DNA of 64,000 nucleotides, from the NCBI RefSeq assembly GCF_015687175.1, contig NZ_JADPQG010000001.1, forward strand, positions 1,364,001-1,428,000, given 5' to 3'. How positions within the stretch are numbered: the first letter of the stretch is position 1; the number at the start of each line of letters is the position of its first letter. The notes beneath the pieces are model-generated. The model ran no database searches and was not told where the DNA came from. It worked only from the letters and a program-made list of their open reading frames with translations. Below, piece after piece: positions 47,815-56,751 of the stretch. A program made the position numbers and the translations under genes. The stretch is from Reinekea sp. G2M2-21 (GTDB taxonomy: Bacteria > Pseudomonadota > Gammaproteobacteria > Pseudomonadales > Natronospirillaceae).

Positions 47815-47912
47815 ATGTTAGCAGACTCGATTACGATTCCGCATCTAACGAGAAGTACCACTTTATTGTAAGGGTAATGCTGTTCGGTGATTGCGCCCTT
47901 GAATGGTTAACG

Positions 47913-48254
47913 TCAAACCAACAAAGCGTCCAGTTCGGCGAATACCATAGGCTTTTCTTCCTGGATTTTGGCCAGATGATTAGCGTATTGACTACGAATT
48001 GCAACTTTGGCGTCTTCTTCTAAACGATGACATAACTCACCAAAGTGGATGACCCCAAGGTTCAAGCTGGCGCCTTTCATACTGTGAGACAATTTACGGA
48101 TGGTATCATCGTCTGTCGCATCAATGGCCACACCCAAAGCAGCTATTTTATTATCAATATCCTTTTTATAAGTGTTGACCAGCTCGACAAATTCGTCCTC
48201 AAGCATTTCCTGAATTTCCAGGATAGCTGCACGATCAATTCTTATTGCACTCAT
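47913..48254 (-). CDS. hptB: Histidine phosphotransfer protein HptB-like
   Basis: This single-domain Hpt relay protein has 113 aa. The phospho-histidine is H57 in KLSHSMKGASLNLG, within a four-helix bundle. In Pseudomonas, HptB passes phosphate from hybrid kinases to HsbR, controlling motility versus surface growth (established there). Here it follows the HsbR-like gene by 1 nt, in the order hsbA-hsbR-hptB, supporting the same circuit. The C-terminus AELDALLV is incidentally similar to the FliM EIDALL peptide. ATG 48254. Confidence 0.88.
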   Translation of the reverse strand: MSAIRIDRAAILEIQEMLEDEFVELVNTYKKDIDNKIAALGVAIDATDDDTIRKLSHSMKGASLNLGVIHFGELCHRLEEDAKVAIRSQYANHLAKIQEEKPMVFAELDALLV

Positions 48255-48255
48255 T

Positions 48256-49941
48256 TCAATTCAACTTATTTGTTGGCCAGCGTAACCTGGCATGAACGAC
48301 ATTGCCTTTGTCATTGTAATGAAAATCTTCGCAGATCCCCCGGATTAACGGCAATCCACGACCGCTATATCCTTCACCCGGCACCGCTTTTTGCAGAAAC
48401 TTCTGGTGGTCAAATCCGTCTCCGCTATCTTCAATATAAAGCTCAAGCACGCCTCCTACACCATCGGGTACGTGCTTGGCTTGAATAATGACATAGCCTT
48501 CTTCCAACGCTGCAAGACGCTTTTCTCGCTCCACATAATAGGCGGCAAAGCCATCGGTGGACGTCTTAAAGTCTGAAGACAACTTTAACACACCATGCTC
48601 CAGACCATTGGAATAAAGTTCAGCCAGCATCGTATACAACTGCCCGCTCATACTGCGCAAGCCTTCAACTTCAGTCAATATGTTGAGCACAAGAGGAAGC
48701 GGATTAAAATCTCTCAGCGAGCTACCGTAGAGTTTGTAGGAAAAGTCCCAGTGTTGCGGACCACCGAGCGACCCTCGCTTATTTTCAAAATCGGGTAGAC
48801 CGATCTCATCAATACCCACCATTCTAACCATGAGTAGTGTCAAGTCATCATCTGCACCAGTCTCACCAACGAATTCATCTACCGCATCAAGAATACTGTC
48901 AAACATGGATTGTTTTCTCGGTACACTGAAAATATTTAACAACCGCTCTTCGCCGAACAGTTCTTCGTTTGCATTGCGTGCCTCAATAATGCCGTCTGAC
49001 CAGATGAATAATTCGTCGCCGTCCGCCATAAAGCTTTCCTGAATCGCGGGCTGGAATTGATGGGCTTCAAGAACCCCTAAGGGCAAATTATTTGACGATA
49101 TCGTTTCGATTGACCCTGTAGATGACCGGTACAGTACAATGTCCGGAATGCCGCCCATCCATATCTGGGCTTTTTTTTCATAAAAATCCAGCTCTAAAAA
49201 ACAACCGCAGCAGAACACCCCCACAGGGAGAATGCCGCGCAATTTGCTATTAATTTCCCTGAGTACTTCTTCCATGGAAAACCCTTTAGCGGTCATCCCG
49301 TAAAAAATTTCCGCTAACGGCATAGCGCCAATCGCTGCCGGTAAACCGTGGCCTGTAAAATCACCTAGGAAAAGGTGCATACCACCATCGGGCTTGCGTT
49401 CTGCCAAAACAGTATCACCATTAAATACAGACAAAGGTGACAGACTGTAGGATATGTTGTGCATATCCAAACAACCCGAGTGGGCAACATTGTCGAAAAT
49501 TGTTTTGGCAACCTGCTGCTCAATCACTAGCTGGCGGTTATGCTCCTGCAGTTTTTCATGCATGTTACGCATTCGCCCGAAAGCTTTGATTTTGGCTTTG
49601 AGAATGACCCGATTATAGGGTTTCGAAAGAAAGTCATCACCACCAGACTCTAAACATTCAGCGAGCGATTCGGCGTCCTGCAGTGATGTCAGGAAAATGA
49701 TGGGAACATAGTCATCGACCAGAGACTTGCGGATTTCTTTTGCGACAGTTAGGCCGTCCATGACTGGCATGAGTACATCCAGCAATATCAGATCTGGACG
49801 ACCTTCATAAAAAACTCGCAATGCCTCCTCGCCATTGGCCGCTAACATGACTTCGTGACCTTCTTTGCGAACAATAGTTCGCAGAATCATACGGTCCGTT
49901 TCATTGTCATCGGCAATGAGAATACGAAGAGACTGCTGCAT
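48256..49941 (-). CDS. hsbR: HsbR-like response regulator: receiver + PP2C phosphatase + HATPase
   Basis: The 561-aa protein has three domains. The receiver (1-125) has D55 in LLDVLMPVMDG. The SpoIIE/PP2C phosphatase domain (about 170-385) has LGDFTGHGLPAAIGAMPLAEIF and a final GADDDLTLLMVRM. The RsbW-type HATPase domain (about 410-555) has the N-box LYSNGLEHG and G-boxes EDSGDGFDH and GRGLPLIRGI. In Pseudomonas such an HsbR both phosphorylates and dephosphorylates the STAS protein HsbA, depending on its receiver. The adjacent STAS and Hpt genes match that system. ATG 49941, 11 nt after hsbA. Confidence 0.92.
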   Translation of the reverse strand: MQQSLRILIADDNETDRMILRTIVRKEGHEVMLAANGEEALRVFYEGRPDLILLDVLMPVMDGLTVAKEIRKSLVDDYVPIIFLTSLQDAESLAECLESGGDDFLSKPYNRVILKAKIKAFGRMRNMHEKLQEHNRQLVIEQQVAKTIFDNVAHSGCLDMHNISYSLSPLSVFNGDTVLAERKPDGGMHLFLGDFTGHGLPAAIGAMPLAEIFYGMTAKGFSMEEVLREINSKLRGILPVGVFCCGCFLELDFYEKKAQIWMGGIPDIVLYRSSTGSIETISSNNLPLGVLEAHQFQPAIQESFMADGDELFIWSDGIIEARNANEELFGEERLLNIFSVPRKQSMFDSILDAVDEFVGETGADDDLTLLMVRMVGIDEIGLPDFENKRGSLGGPQHWDFSYKLYGSSLRDFNPLPLVLNILTEVEGLRSMSGQLYTMLAELYSNGLEHGVLKLSSDFKTSTDGFAAYYVEREKRLAALEEGYVIIQAKHVPDGVGGVLELYIEDSGDGFDHQKFLQKAVPGEGYSGRGLPLIRGICEDFHYNDKGNVVHARLRWPTNKLN

Positions 49942-49952
49942 AAAACGATCGT

Positions 49953-50252
49953 TTAACTAATCGTGAACAGTTGGCCGAAGTTTGAAATAGTTAAAATTTT
50001 CTTCACGTCTTCGTTGCAGTTTACGATTTCGATCTGAGCATTGTCGCCACCCGCGTGATCGCGCATCAACAACAGCATACCGAGTGCGGAGCTATCGAGG
50101 TAAGTTGCCTCTGCCATGTCTACAGTGTAATGAGTGACATCGGCGGGAACACTTTCGTATATCTGTCGAAACTCTTGGTGAGAGCTGAAGTCAAACCGAC
50201 CAGATACTTTAATTGTGATCGAATTTCCATTTGTTGTCGCGGTGACGGCCAT
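49953..50252 (-). CDS. hsbA: STAS anti-sigma factor antagonist HsbA-like
   Basis: This 99-aa STAS domain has the phosphorylatable serine in TYLDSSALGMLLLMRD. In Pseudomonas, unphosphorylated HsbA binds the anti-sigma factor FlgM and frees FliA, while the phosphorylated form binds a diguanylate cyclase (established there). The gene starts at ATG 50252, with GAGG upstream. It leads the hsbA-hsbR-hptB unit, 136 nt downstream of cheB, with a TGCCA-GAA-TGGCA repeat in the gap. Neither FlgM nor HsbD is in the window, so their presence is assumed. Confidence 0.88.
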   Translation of the reverse strand: MAVTATTNGNSITIKVSGRFDFSSHQEFRQIYESVPADVTHYTVDMAEATYLDSSALGMLLLMRDHAGGDNAQIEIVNCNEDVKKILTISNFGQLFTIS

Positions 50253-50307
50253 ACGTTTTCCTCATAATTGTGTCACTTTCTTTAATTGTAGATGCTTAAT
50301 GGATTCC

Positions 50308-50320
50308 TGCCAGAATGGCA
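50308..50320. promoter_or_regulatory. Inverted repeat in the cheB-hsbA gap
   Basis: TGCCA-GAA-TGGCA is a perfect short palindrome in the 136-nt gap. Outer arms ATGCTT (50292-50297) and AAGCAT (50320-50325) could extend it asymmetrically. It may be an operator for hsbA or an RNA structure after cheB; no U-tract is present. Confidence 0.35.
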
Positions 50321-50388
50321 AGCATACTTATGGACACAGTCTACTGACTGCCATATTAGCGGCATTTGTCGTAGTTTCAAACACCTGT

Positions 50389-51420
50389 TTAGGGTTTCTT
50401 TTTCAGTGCTGCTAAAATCGCGTCGGGTATTTTCAGCAACGGAGTCGTTTCAGTGACAACGCCAAGTTCGTAAGCCGCACCGGGCATGCCCCAGACAACA
50501 CTGCTGTTTTCGTCTTGCACAATACAGGTATGACCAGCGTCTTTTAGCCTCTTCATCGCAACCGCCCCATCCGCCCCCATTCCAGTGAGGATAATGGAGA
50601 TGATTTTTCCGTTGTGGGTTTCCCGCAACGAATCGAACATGCATTCAACCGAGGGTTTATGGCGGTTTACCAAAGGTCCATCGCCTAACCGGCAAACCAG
50701 CCCTTTTGGTCCTTGTTGAAACAATAAGTGGCGGTCTCCGGGTGCCAGGTACGCATATCCTGGGGTAATTTTCATACCATCGGTTGCTTGAACAACGTTC
50801 ATCTGACATTCCCTATCCAATCGTTGAGCATAAGACGCACTGAATGCACCTGGAATATGCTGCGTAATGACTATGGGAGACATCTGACCAGGCAACCGTA
50901 ATAACACATCTTTAATAGCTTCCGTGCCACCCGTCGAAGCGCCAATGGCAATTATCTTATCGGACAGTTTAACGTCTTTATCAATCGCCCGAATCTTGGA
51001 TTTTTGAGTAAACCGGTCTGGGTCAAAGGCGTTAACTTTGACGGTCGCCGCGGTTTTAATCTTCGCACAAATATCGCTGGCGACATTGCTGCCTTCCAGT
51101 TCATGCTTGGAAATGTAATCCACCGCACCAATTTCAAGGGCATCCAACGTGACCAAGGCTCCAGCCTGCGTCAACGTAGATACCATAACGACCGGCATGG
51201 GTCGCAATCTCATCAAGTTCTTAAGAAAGGTAATGCCATCCATTTTGGGCATTTCGATATCAAGCGTAATGACATCTGGATTAAGCAGTTTGATTTTTTC
51301 ACGGGCAATAAACGGGTCGGCGGCAGTTCCGACGACCTGAATCTCAGGGTCAGAGGATAAAATTTCTGACAATAACTGTCTGATTAACACTGAGTCATCG
51401 ACGACCAGAACTTTTACCAT
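50389..51420 (-). CDS. cheB: Chemotaxis protein-glutamate methylesterase CheB
   Basis: CheB removes methyl groups from receptors and deamidates glutamines when phosphorylated by CheA. The receiver domain (1-120) has D54 in TLDIEMPKMDG. The methylesterase domain (about 155-343) has the catalytic triad S162 (GASTGG), H188 (ITQHIPG) and D284 (GMGADGA). The length of 343 aa is normal. ATG 51420, 15 nt after cheD in a cheR-cheD-cheB row. No C-terminal tether-binding peculiarity is seen. Confidence 0.97.
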   Translation of the reverse strand: MVKVLVVDDSVLIRQLLSEILSSDPEIQVVGTAADPFIAREKIKLLNPDVITLDIEMPKMDGITFLKNLMRLRPMPVVMVSTLTQAGALVTLDALEIGAVDYISKHELEGSNVASDICAKIKTAATVKVNAFDPDRFTQKSKIRAIDKDVKLSDKIIAIGASTGGTEAIKDVLLRLPGQMSPIVITQHIPGAFSASYAQRLDRECQMNVVQATDGMKITPGYAYLAPGDRHLLFQQGPKGLVCRLGDGPLVNRHKPSVECMFDSLRETHNGKIISIILTGMGADGAVAMKRLKDAGHTCIVQDENSSVVWGMPGAAYELGVVTETTPLLKIPDAILAALKKKP

Positions 51421-51435
51421 GGCTGCTCTACCTGG

Positions 51436-52080
51436 TTAAAACAATTCAATATCCGACTTAACAATTTTCTCTTTATCCAGTTCTCGCATGTAAGCGCGAT
51501 CTCTTTCAACAATAGTATTGTTATGCTGAGATTTCAGCTTTTTCATCAAAACTTTACCCGTTTCAGGGTAGTAAATAACCTTTCTTGGGAAAGCATCGCC
51601 GACATCACTGGCGACAGTAGACAGCCCTTCTCGTTGCAGATAGTTAAAGGTAAAAAGGATATTGCGTTGCCCAACATCACTCATATTTGCAATTACCTGC
51701 CCACCACCAAAAACTTTGACCTCAAAACGGCTCTTTTGCGCACCTATTTTAATCAATTCATTGACCAGGAATTCGATGGCCCAGTTGCCGTATCGTGCCA
51801 TTCGACTGTTCGGGTCAGAGCCCCAATTCACCGAACTGAAATCGCCCTCTTCCGGGAGCATGAAATGATTCATACCGCCCACTCCAAGGGCTTTATCTCG
51901 AATACAAACCGAGACACAAGAACCCAATACAGTGCTGATTAACTCACCACCACGAGACACATAGAATTCCCCGGGTAAAATTTTGGCCGCCCAACAATTG
52001 TGCGTTCTGTCCCAATACCGTCGAATACGCTCAAAACCAGGTACTAACGGTGGTTGAGGAGGATGCAAACTATGACTCAC
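51436..52080 (-). CDS. cheD: Chemoreceptor glutamine deamidase CheD
   Basis: CheD deamidates receptor glutamines to glutamates. The catalytic C55 (VLGSCVSV) and H72 (GGMNHFML) are 17 residues apart, as in characterised CheD proteins. Compared with minimal CheD (about 160 aa) it has an N-terminal extension of ~35 residues. It also has a C-terminal extension ending EKIVKSDIELF, whose last five residues are identical to those of the CheZ-like protein at 28057. GTG 52080 is the start, with a near-perfect TAAGGAGGA 5 nt upstream. It lies between cheR and cheB. Confidence 0.95.
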   Translation of the reverse strand: MSHSLHPPQPPLVPGFERIRRYWDRTHNCWAAKILPGEFYVSRGGELISTVLGSCVSVCIRDKALGVGGMNHFMLPEEGDFSSVNWGSDPNSRMARYGNWAIEFLVNELIKIGAQKSRFEVKVFGGGQVIANMSDVGQRNILFTFNYLQREGLSTVASDVGDAFPRKVIYYPETGKVLMKKLKSQHNNTIVERDRAYMRELDKEKIVKSDIELF

Positions 52081-52091
52081 ATGATTCCTCC

Positions 52092-52916
52092 TTAGGTCCG
52101 GCGCCGGTAAATAGTCTGACCAACAAATTCAAGGTCCGTATTCAGGCGGGTAATATTCTCAGAGTGGCCAATTATCAGATAACCCCGGGAGCTTAATTGA
52201 TCTACGTAACGGGCCACCAAACGGGTTTGCGTTTCCTTATCAAAATAGATCAAGACATTGCGACAAAAAATCACATCAAACTTTTTTTTCATTGGCCAAT
52301 TGCCTAACAGATTCAACCGGTTAAACACAATTTTTTCACGCAAGTGCGATTTCACTAGTACGGTGTTTGATTGCTTGTCTCGTTGAAAATGCTGACTGAG
52401 AAGACTTTTCTCAAGCCCTTCTATTCTGCTGTACTCATAAATACCATTTCGCGCATGGCGTAATACATTAGCATCTAAATCTGTGGCCAGGATTTTCACT
52501 GCTTTGGGCTTCGGGAAATGATCGGTCACGGTGATGGCAATGCTGTATGGTTCCTCGCCAGTGGAACAACCCGCAGACCATATGAGAAAATTTGGCCTTC
52601 CCGATTGAACCCAATCCGAAAATATCGTCGTTTTTAAAAAATCAAAGTGGTGGTTCTCACGGAAGAAAGACGTCAAATTGGTCGTCACCGTATTAACGAA
52701 CTCATCAAATTCTTCTGGGTTTCCCGACTCCAACAGAGCAACGTACTCTGCAAAATTCTTTAAGGACAGTCGTCTTAATCGACGTGAAAGACGACCATAA
52801 ACCAAGTTTTTCTTATGTTCTCCAAGCACAATACCGGTGTGTTGATATGCAATGCGGGAGAGCGACCAGAAGTCCTCATCCCGCATTGGAAATTCACGTT
52901 GCTCAAATGTTTCCAT
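52092..52916 (-). CDS. cheR: Chemotaxis protein methyltransferase CheR
   Basis: CheR methylates receptor glutamates using S-adenosylmethionine. The N-terminal helical domain (10-85) includes RRLRRL and TNLTSFFREN. The SAM-binding motif IWSAGCSTGEEPYSIA lies around 113-127. Later conserved blocks are ILATDLDANVLRHAR, FDVIFCRNVLIYFD and GYLIIGHSENI. The length of 274 aa is typical. It lies 60 nt downstream of the MCP, whose C-terminal DWEEF could recruit this enzyme through its beta-subdomain. ATG 52916. Confidence 0.97.
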   Translation of the reverse strand: METFEQREFPMRDEDFWSLSRIAYQHTGIVLGEHKKNLVYGRLSRRLRRLSLKNFAEYVALLESGNPEEFDEFVNTVTTNLTSFFRENHHFDFLKTTIFSDWVQSGRPNFLIWSAGCSTGEEPYSIAITVTDHFPKPKAVKILATDLDANVLRHARNGIYEYSRIEGLEKSLLSQHFQRDKQSNTVLVKSHLREKIVFNRLNLLGNWPMKKKFDVIFCRNVLIYFDKETQTRLVARYVDQLSSRGYLIIGHSENITRLNTDLEFVGQTIYRRRT

Positions 52917-52976
52917 GGGGCGATTCCATAATTAGTCCGATTGATGAAAAGTAATATTCGTCAACCAGTCTATTGC

Positions 52977-55900
52977 CTAGAATTCTTCCCAATCGTCGTC
53001 TTCGTCGCTGACATCAGCACCGCCTTGATGCTTTTTCTGGCTCACTGGCGTAGCCACTTCGGTCGCCTTCGGTACCGGATGGCTCGGTGGTGCATAAGAC
53101 ATAGAGTTACCACCAGAAACTTTGTCATGGCTGAGAGTGAAGAAAGCCATCTGCTGCATCAACTTGCGCGCCTGCTCAGCCATAGCTTCACCTGCAGCGG
53201 TGGCTTCTTCTACCAATGCCGCATTTTGTTGCGTCATTTCATCCATCTGTGACACGGCTTTATTAACCTGTTCAATACCACTGCTTTGCTCTTTCGCAGA
53301 ATTACTGATGTCTTCAACCATGGTAGAGACTTTCTGCACAGACTCGACAATCTCTTTCAAGGTCTCACCTGACCGATTAACCAACTCAGAACCCGTGGTA
53401 ACTTTGTCTACGCTATCGCGAATAAGGTCTTTAATCTCCTTAGCAGCGCCGGCAGATCGCTGAGCCAGGTTTCGAACTTCAGAGGCAACCACTGCAAACC
53501 CTCGCCCCTGTTCACCGGCTCGGGCTGCTTCTACCGCGGCATTCAGTGCCAGCAAGTTGGTTTGGAAAGCGATTTCATCGATGACACCGATAATGTCAGC
53601 TATATGCTTACTGGACTCGTTGATTTCGGCCATAGCCTTAACGGCATTTTCAACCACAGCACCGCCAGAACTGGCCAAACGCTGTGTCTGGCTGGCAATT
53701 TCGTTTGCCTGCACGGCGTTGTCGGCACTGCTCTTAACTGCGCTGGTCATTTCTTCCATACTGGAGGCGGTTTCTTCCAAGCTACTTGCCTGTTCTTCTG
53801 TGCGCTGGCTTAGGTCCGCATTCCCTTGTGCAATTTCATCGGCCCCTGTACTAACGGTACTGGCGGCTTCCCGGATCTGGGTTATAATTTCGGTTAATTT
53901 ATTAACGGTGGCGTTGGCGTCATTTTTCAATTCTCCAAAGGCACCATCGTATTGCTTATGAATCTCTTCAGTCAGGTCGCCATGAGACAGTGCACTGAAA
54001 ACACGAGCAGTATCCGCCACAACTCCTTCAGATATTTCAACCAGTTGGTTCAAACCTTCACTCAATGACGCAAAGAAGCCTTCTTTTCCTTCGACACTAA
54101 TACGACGGCTTAGATCACCGTGAGAGGCCGCATTGATTAATGCATCCACTTCCATTTGAATGTTGACTTGGTTTGTTCTGTCTTCCCATTCAACGACAGT
54201 ACCTAATCGTTCACCATTCTCATCGTAAACGGGGTTTGCGGTTAACCCGAAATGCAGATCCGCCACCTGAATCTGGGCTCGATGTGTCTGATTGAGGCCC
54301 TCCAATAGTCCCCTTTGGTGTGCTGGATTTTTATGGAACACATCCATCGACTCACCGATCAGGTGATCCGCTCTGAAGTTTGGCAACACCTCTTGAATCG
54401 CACGCTCGCGGCTTTTCAACATGGTGTGTACAGATTTGTTTATATACACGATAGTTCGATCTGAATCCGCGATCATCGTATTCGTAGATACATTATCCAG
54501 GGCTTGCTTGATGCGTTGATTTTCTTGTGCAACAACGGCCAGTTTATTCTCTGCCGCCCGAGCGTCGGTTAGATCCTTCCATTCTATGACGGTCCCGTTC
54601 CGCTTGCCTTCGGCATCGAGCAATGGTGTGGCCGTTAAGCTAAAAGTTAAACCTGCTACTTTGATTTCCGATTGATAGGATGTCGTTAAATCGGCTAGAA
54701 GGTTACGTTGATGGGCTGGGTTTTTATGGAACTGGTCGACATTGGTGCCTAACAGATTTCGATAATCAAGGCTCGGCAAAGCCGTCTTCAACGTTTCACC
54801 TCGTTTGTCCATCATTTTTTTGGCAGACTGATTCAAATAAATGATATTCATATCGTTGTCGGCCATCATCACAGGCGTATCAGCAACATCCAATGCGTTT
54901 TTAATGGTTTGTGTTTCCGCAGCCTGCTTGCGTTCCTGTTCAATTTTCGTTTGCAATATGTTCTGAGTTTCATTCAGCGAAGTTGCCAGCTCTTGAAATT
55001 CATCGTTACCGTCCACAACCAATGTTTTACTGAAATCATTCTCGGAAATGGCGCTGAGTACATCTTGAGTTCTGCGTAGGCTGACCACGATAGATACGAT
55101 AGTGGTAATGAAAATATAGGCACTGGCCAGCACGACAAGAATCACAATCGTCAATTCCAAATTACGACGTGAAGTACTCTCAGCGATCCGCTCTTCTAAT
55201 AGCGTTTGCAGCTGATCGTTCACGATACCGACACCCCGGTATAGCACTGAAATAGCGTCGGTACCCATAGCGAAGAAATCACCACTGCCAACGGAGGCAT
55301 AACCGTTTTCTACAATGGTTAATACCTGTTCACCGAACTTGTCTTGTGCAAAACGGATATCCGAAATAAGGCCATTGAGTGAAGCGCCAATGGCTGAATT
55401 TTCCGCCACTGCGCTTTCTAACGACGTAACTGTTGCATCGGCATTTGCGGAACCGAGAAAACGGGCAAGCGGCACTAATGTAGCCGTACTGTAATTGTTT
55501 GACTGGATAATACCAGCTCCGCGACCGCGCATAATGCCAAACGATTCAGCCGTTGCATGGGCCTTAAATATCAGATAGTCCATCAAGTAGAACGTATCGA
55601 GTTCTGGGTCCAGTGTCAGTTTACTGGCATTGCCAACAGCAACTATCAACCCACGGAGATCATCAACAAGCGAAGTGTATTGAGAAAAGACAGCTGCCGC
55701 GTTTCCGTTAAAGGCAGAGCTATTCAAAGACTCGAACTGTCGACGTAAAGAGGCGCCAGCCGCTTGCAGGTTGGCAATATCACCATAGGTTTGAACCAGT
55801 CTATCCAGGTCGGCGTACCCTTCGAGGGCAGCGTTCCTGTTGACGGTAATCTGATCATCCAGTCCGACACTTCCATTCAGTTTACTGTTGGTCAGACCCC

Positions 55901-56123
55901 GAACGACCTGGGTATGGCTGACAATTTTATACAGAGTTGGGATAAACTGAGTGCCATGAAGCTCTGCTGAACGAAAATGAATAGATTCCGACTGACTAGA
56001 CACGACTTGACTGATTAAAAAAGCAACCAACAGTAATGAAAGTGCTGCACTGAGGCCCAATTTTATGGGCACATTCACGGACTTAACTGGATTGAATTTA
56101 AGAAGAATATTACCCAAGGACAT
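52977..56123 (-). CDS. Methyl-accepting chemotaxis protein with tandem PAS domains and DWEEF tether
   Basis: This receptor has 1048 aa. Order: TM1 (about 20-42), a ~280-residue periplasmic helical sensor (with [14 protein letters not shown]), TM2 (about 323-349), HAMP (350-400), PAS1 (405-520) and PAS2 (535-650). HAMP-like repeats (655-740; [18 protein letters not shown]) and the signalling domain (745-990; tip [20 protein letters not shown]) follow. A flexible tail ends DWEEF. Both PAS domains repeat FHKNPAHQ (465-472 and 596-603) and a strand VIEWKDLT / VVEWEDRT (W515, W646). This recalls haem-binding Aer2-type PAS domains with a histidine ligand and distal tryptophan (inference). DWEEF fits the CheR/CheB-recruiting xWxxF pentapeptide. 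It has its own sigma-28-type promoter. Confidence 0.95.
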   Translation of the reverse strand: MSLGNILLKFNPVKSVNVPIKLGLSAALSLLLVAFLISQVVSSQSESIHFRSAELHGTQFIPTLYKIVSHTQVVRGLTNSKLNGSVGLDDQITVNRNAALEGYADLDRLVQTYGDIANLQAAGASLRRQFESLNSSAFNGNAAAVFSQYTSLVDDLRGLIVAVGNASKLTLDPELDTFYLMDYLIFKAHATAESFGIMRGRGAGIIQSNNYSTATLVPLARFLGSANADATVTSLESAVAENSAIGASLNGLISDIRFAQDKFGEQVLTIVENGYASVGSGDFFAMGTDAISVLYRGVGIVNDQLQTLLEERIAESTSRRNLELTIVILVVLASAYIFITTIVSIVVSLRRTQDVLSAISENDFSKTLVVDGNDEFQELATSLNETQNILQTKIEQERKQAAETQTIKNALDVADTPVMMADNDMNIIYLNQSAKKMMDKRGETLKTALPSLDYRNLLGTNVDQFHKNPAHQRNLLADLTTSYQSEIKVAGLTFSLTATPLLDAEGKRNGTVIEWKDLTDARAAENKLAVVAQENQRIKQALDNVSTNTMIADSDRTIVYINKSVHTMLKSRERAIQEVLPNFRADHLIGESMDVFHKNPAHQRGLLEGLNQTHRAQIQVADLHFGLTANPVYDENGERLGTVVEWEDRTNQVNIQMEVDALINAASHGDLSRRISVEGKEGFFASLSEGLNQLVEISEGVVADTARVFSALSHGDLTEEIHKQYDGAFGELKNDANATVNKLTEIITQIREAASTVSTGADEIAQGNADLSQRTEEQASSLEETASSMEEMTSAVKSSADNAVQANEIASQTQRLASSGGAVVENAVKAMAEINESSKHIADIIGVIDEIAFQTNLLALNAAVEAARAGEQGRGFAVVASEVRNLAQRSAGAAKEIKDLIRDSVDKVTTGSELVNRSGETLKEIVESVQKVSTMVEDISNSAKEQSSGIEQVNKAVSQMDEMTQQNAALVEEATAAGEAMAEQARKLMQQMAFFTLSHDKVSGGNSMSYAPPSHPVPKATEVATPVSQKKHQGGADVSDEDDDWEEF

Positions 56124-56169
56124 TGTTTTTTACCCCTTCCGCGAAGCGAAACTTTTTAAACTATTTAGG

Positions 56170-56196
56170 ATATCGGCCAAAATGAACAGGACTTAA
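56170..56196 (-). promoter_or_regulatory. Sigma-28 (FliA)-type promoter of the MCP gene
   Basis: On the minus strand TTAAGTCC (56196-56189), an 11-nt spacer and GCCGATAT (56177-56170) match TAAAGTTT-N11-GCCGATAA. The -10 matches 7/8 and the -35 matches 5/8. It is entirely within the 76-nt gap after cheW and gives a leader of about 40 nt. Confidence 0.72.
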
Positions 56197-56199
56197 AGG

Positions 56200-56739
56200 C
56201 TAATTTTCGTCGATATTTCTGATAATTTCGTCGTCATCCAACAGTTTTGACAACTCTAAAATAATCACCATTTTCTCATTGACAGTCGCCAAGCCACGAA
56301 TGAATTGACTGTTCTTTTTATTCGACACATCCGGTGATGATTTCAATTCATCTTCACCAATGCTGTACACATCGGATACCGCATCGACAACAATTCCGAC
56401 GGTTCTTTCCCCTGCTTCGAAATTCAGTTTTAAGACGATAACGACCGTTACCGGCGTGTAATCGACCTTAGGCAGATTGAATTTAATTCTTAAGTCGACA
56501 ATTGGAACAATGGTGCCGCGAAGGTTAATAACACCTTTCAAATAGCCAGGCGAATTCGGGATTTTCGTGGCTCTTTCCCATCCGCGAATTTCCTGAACAC
56601 TTAAAATATCCACACCGTATTCTTCATCATCCATCACAAACGTCAGATATTGATCTTCACCATGAGACTCAACCAAAGCTTGAGCTTCTTCGTTGGTCAT
56701 GTCTGTGGCTTGTGCTTTTTTAGGGTTCTGAGTAGTCAC
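56200..56739 (-). CDS. cheW: Chemotaxis coupling protein CheW
   Basis: CheW links receptors to CheA in signalling arrays. The 179-aa product has an N-terminal extension of ~25 residues followed by the CheW fold (YLTFVMDDEEYGVDILSVQEIRGW ... GYLKGVINLRGTIVPIVDLRIKF ... VGIVVDAVSDVYSI). The start is GTG 56739, with GGGAG 6 nt upstream; ATG 56700 is a shorter alternative. It lies 12 nt after cheA. Together with CheV and the CheA C-terminal domain it completes the core coupling set. Confidence 0.96.
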   Translation of the reverse strand: MTTQNPKKAQATDMTNEEAQALVESHGEDQYLTFVMDDEEYGVDILSVQEIRGWERATKIPNSPGYLKGVINLRGTIVPIVDLRIKFNLPKVDYTPVTVVIVLKLNFEAGERTVGIVVDAVSDVYSIGEDELKSSPDVSNKKNSQFIRGLATVNEKMVIILELSKLLDDDEIIRNIDEN

Positions 56740-56751
56740 ATTTTGCTCCCG

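Noticed and set aside
50361-50375. GCCGCTAA resembling a FliA -10 upstream of hsbA
   Set aside because: At the required 11-nt spacing the -35 octamer has almost no match, so a sigma-28 promoter is not supported.
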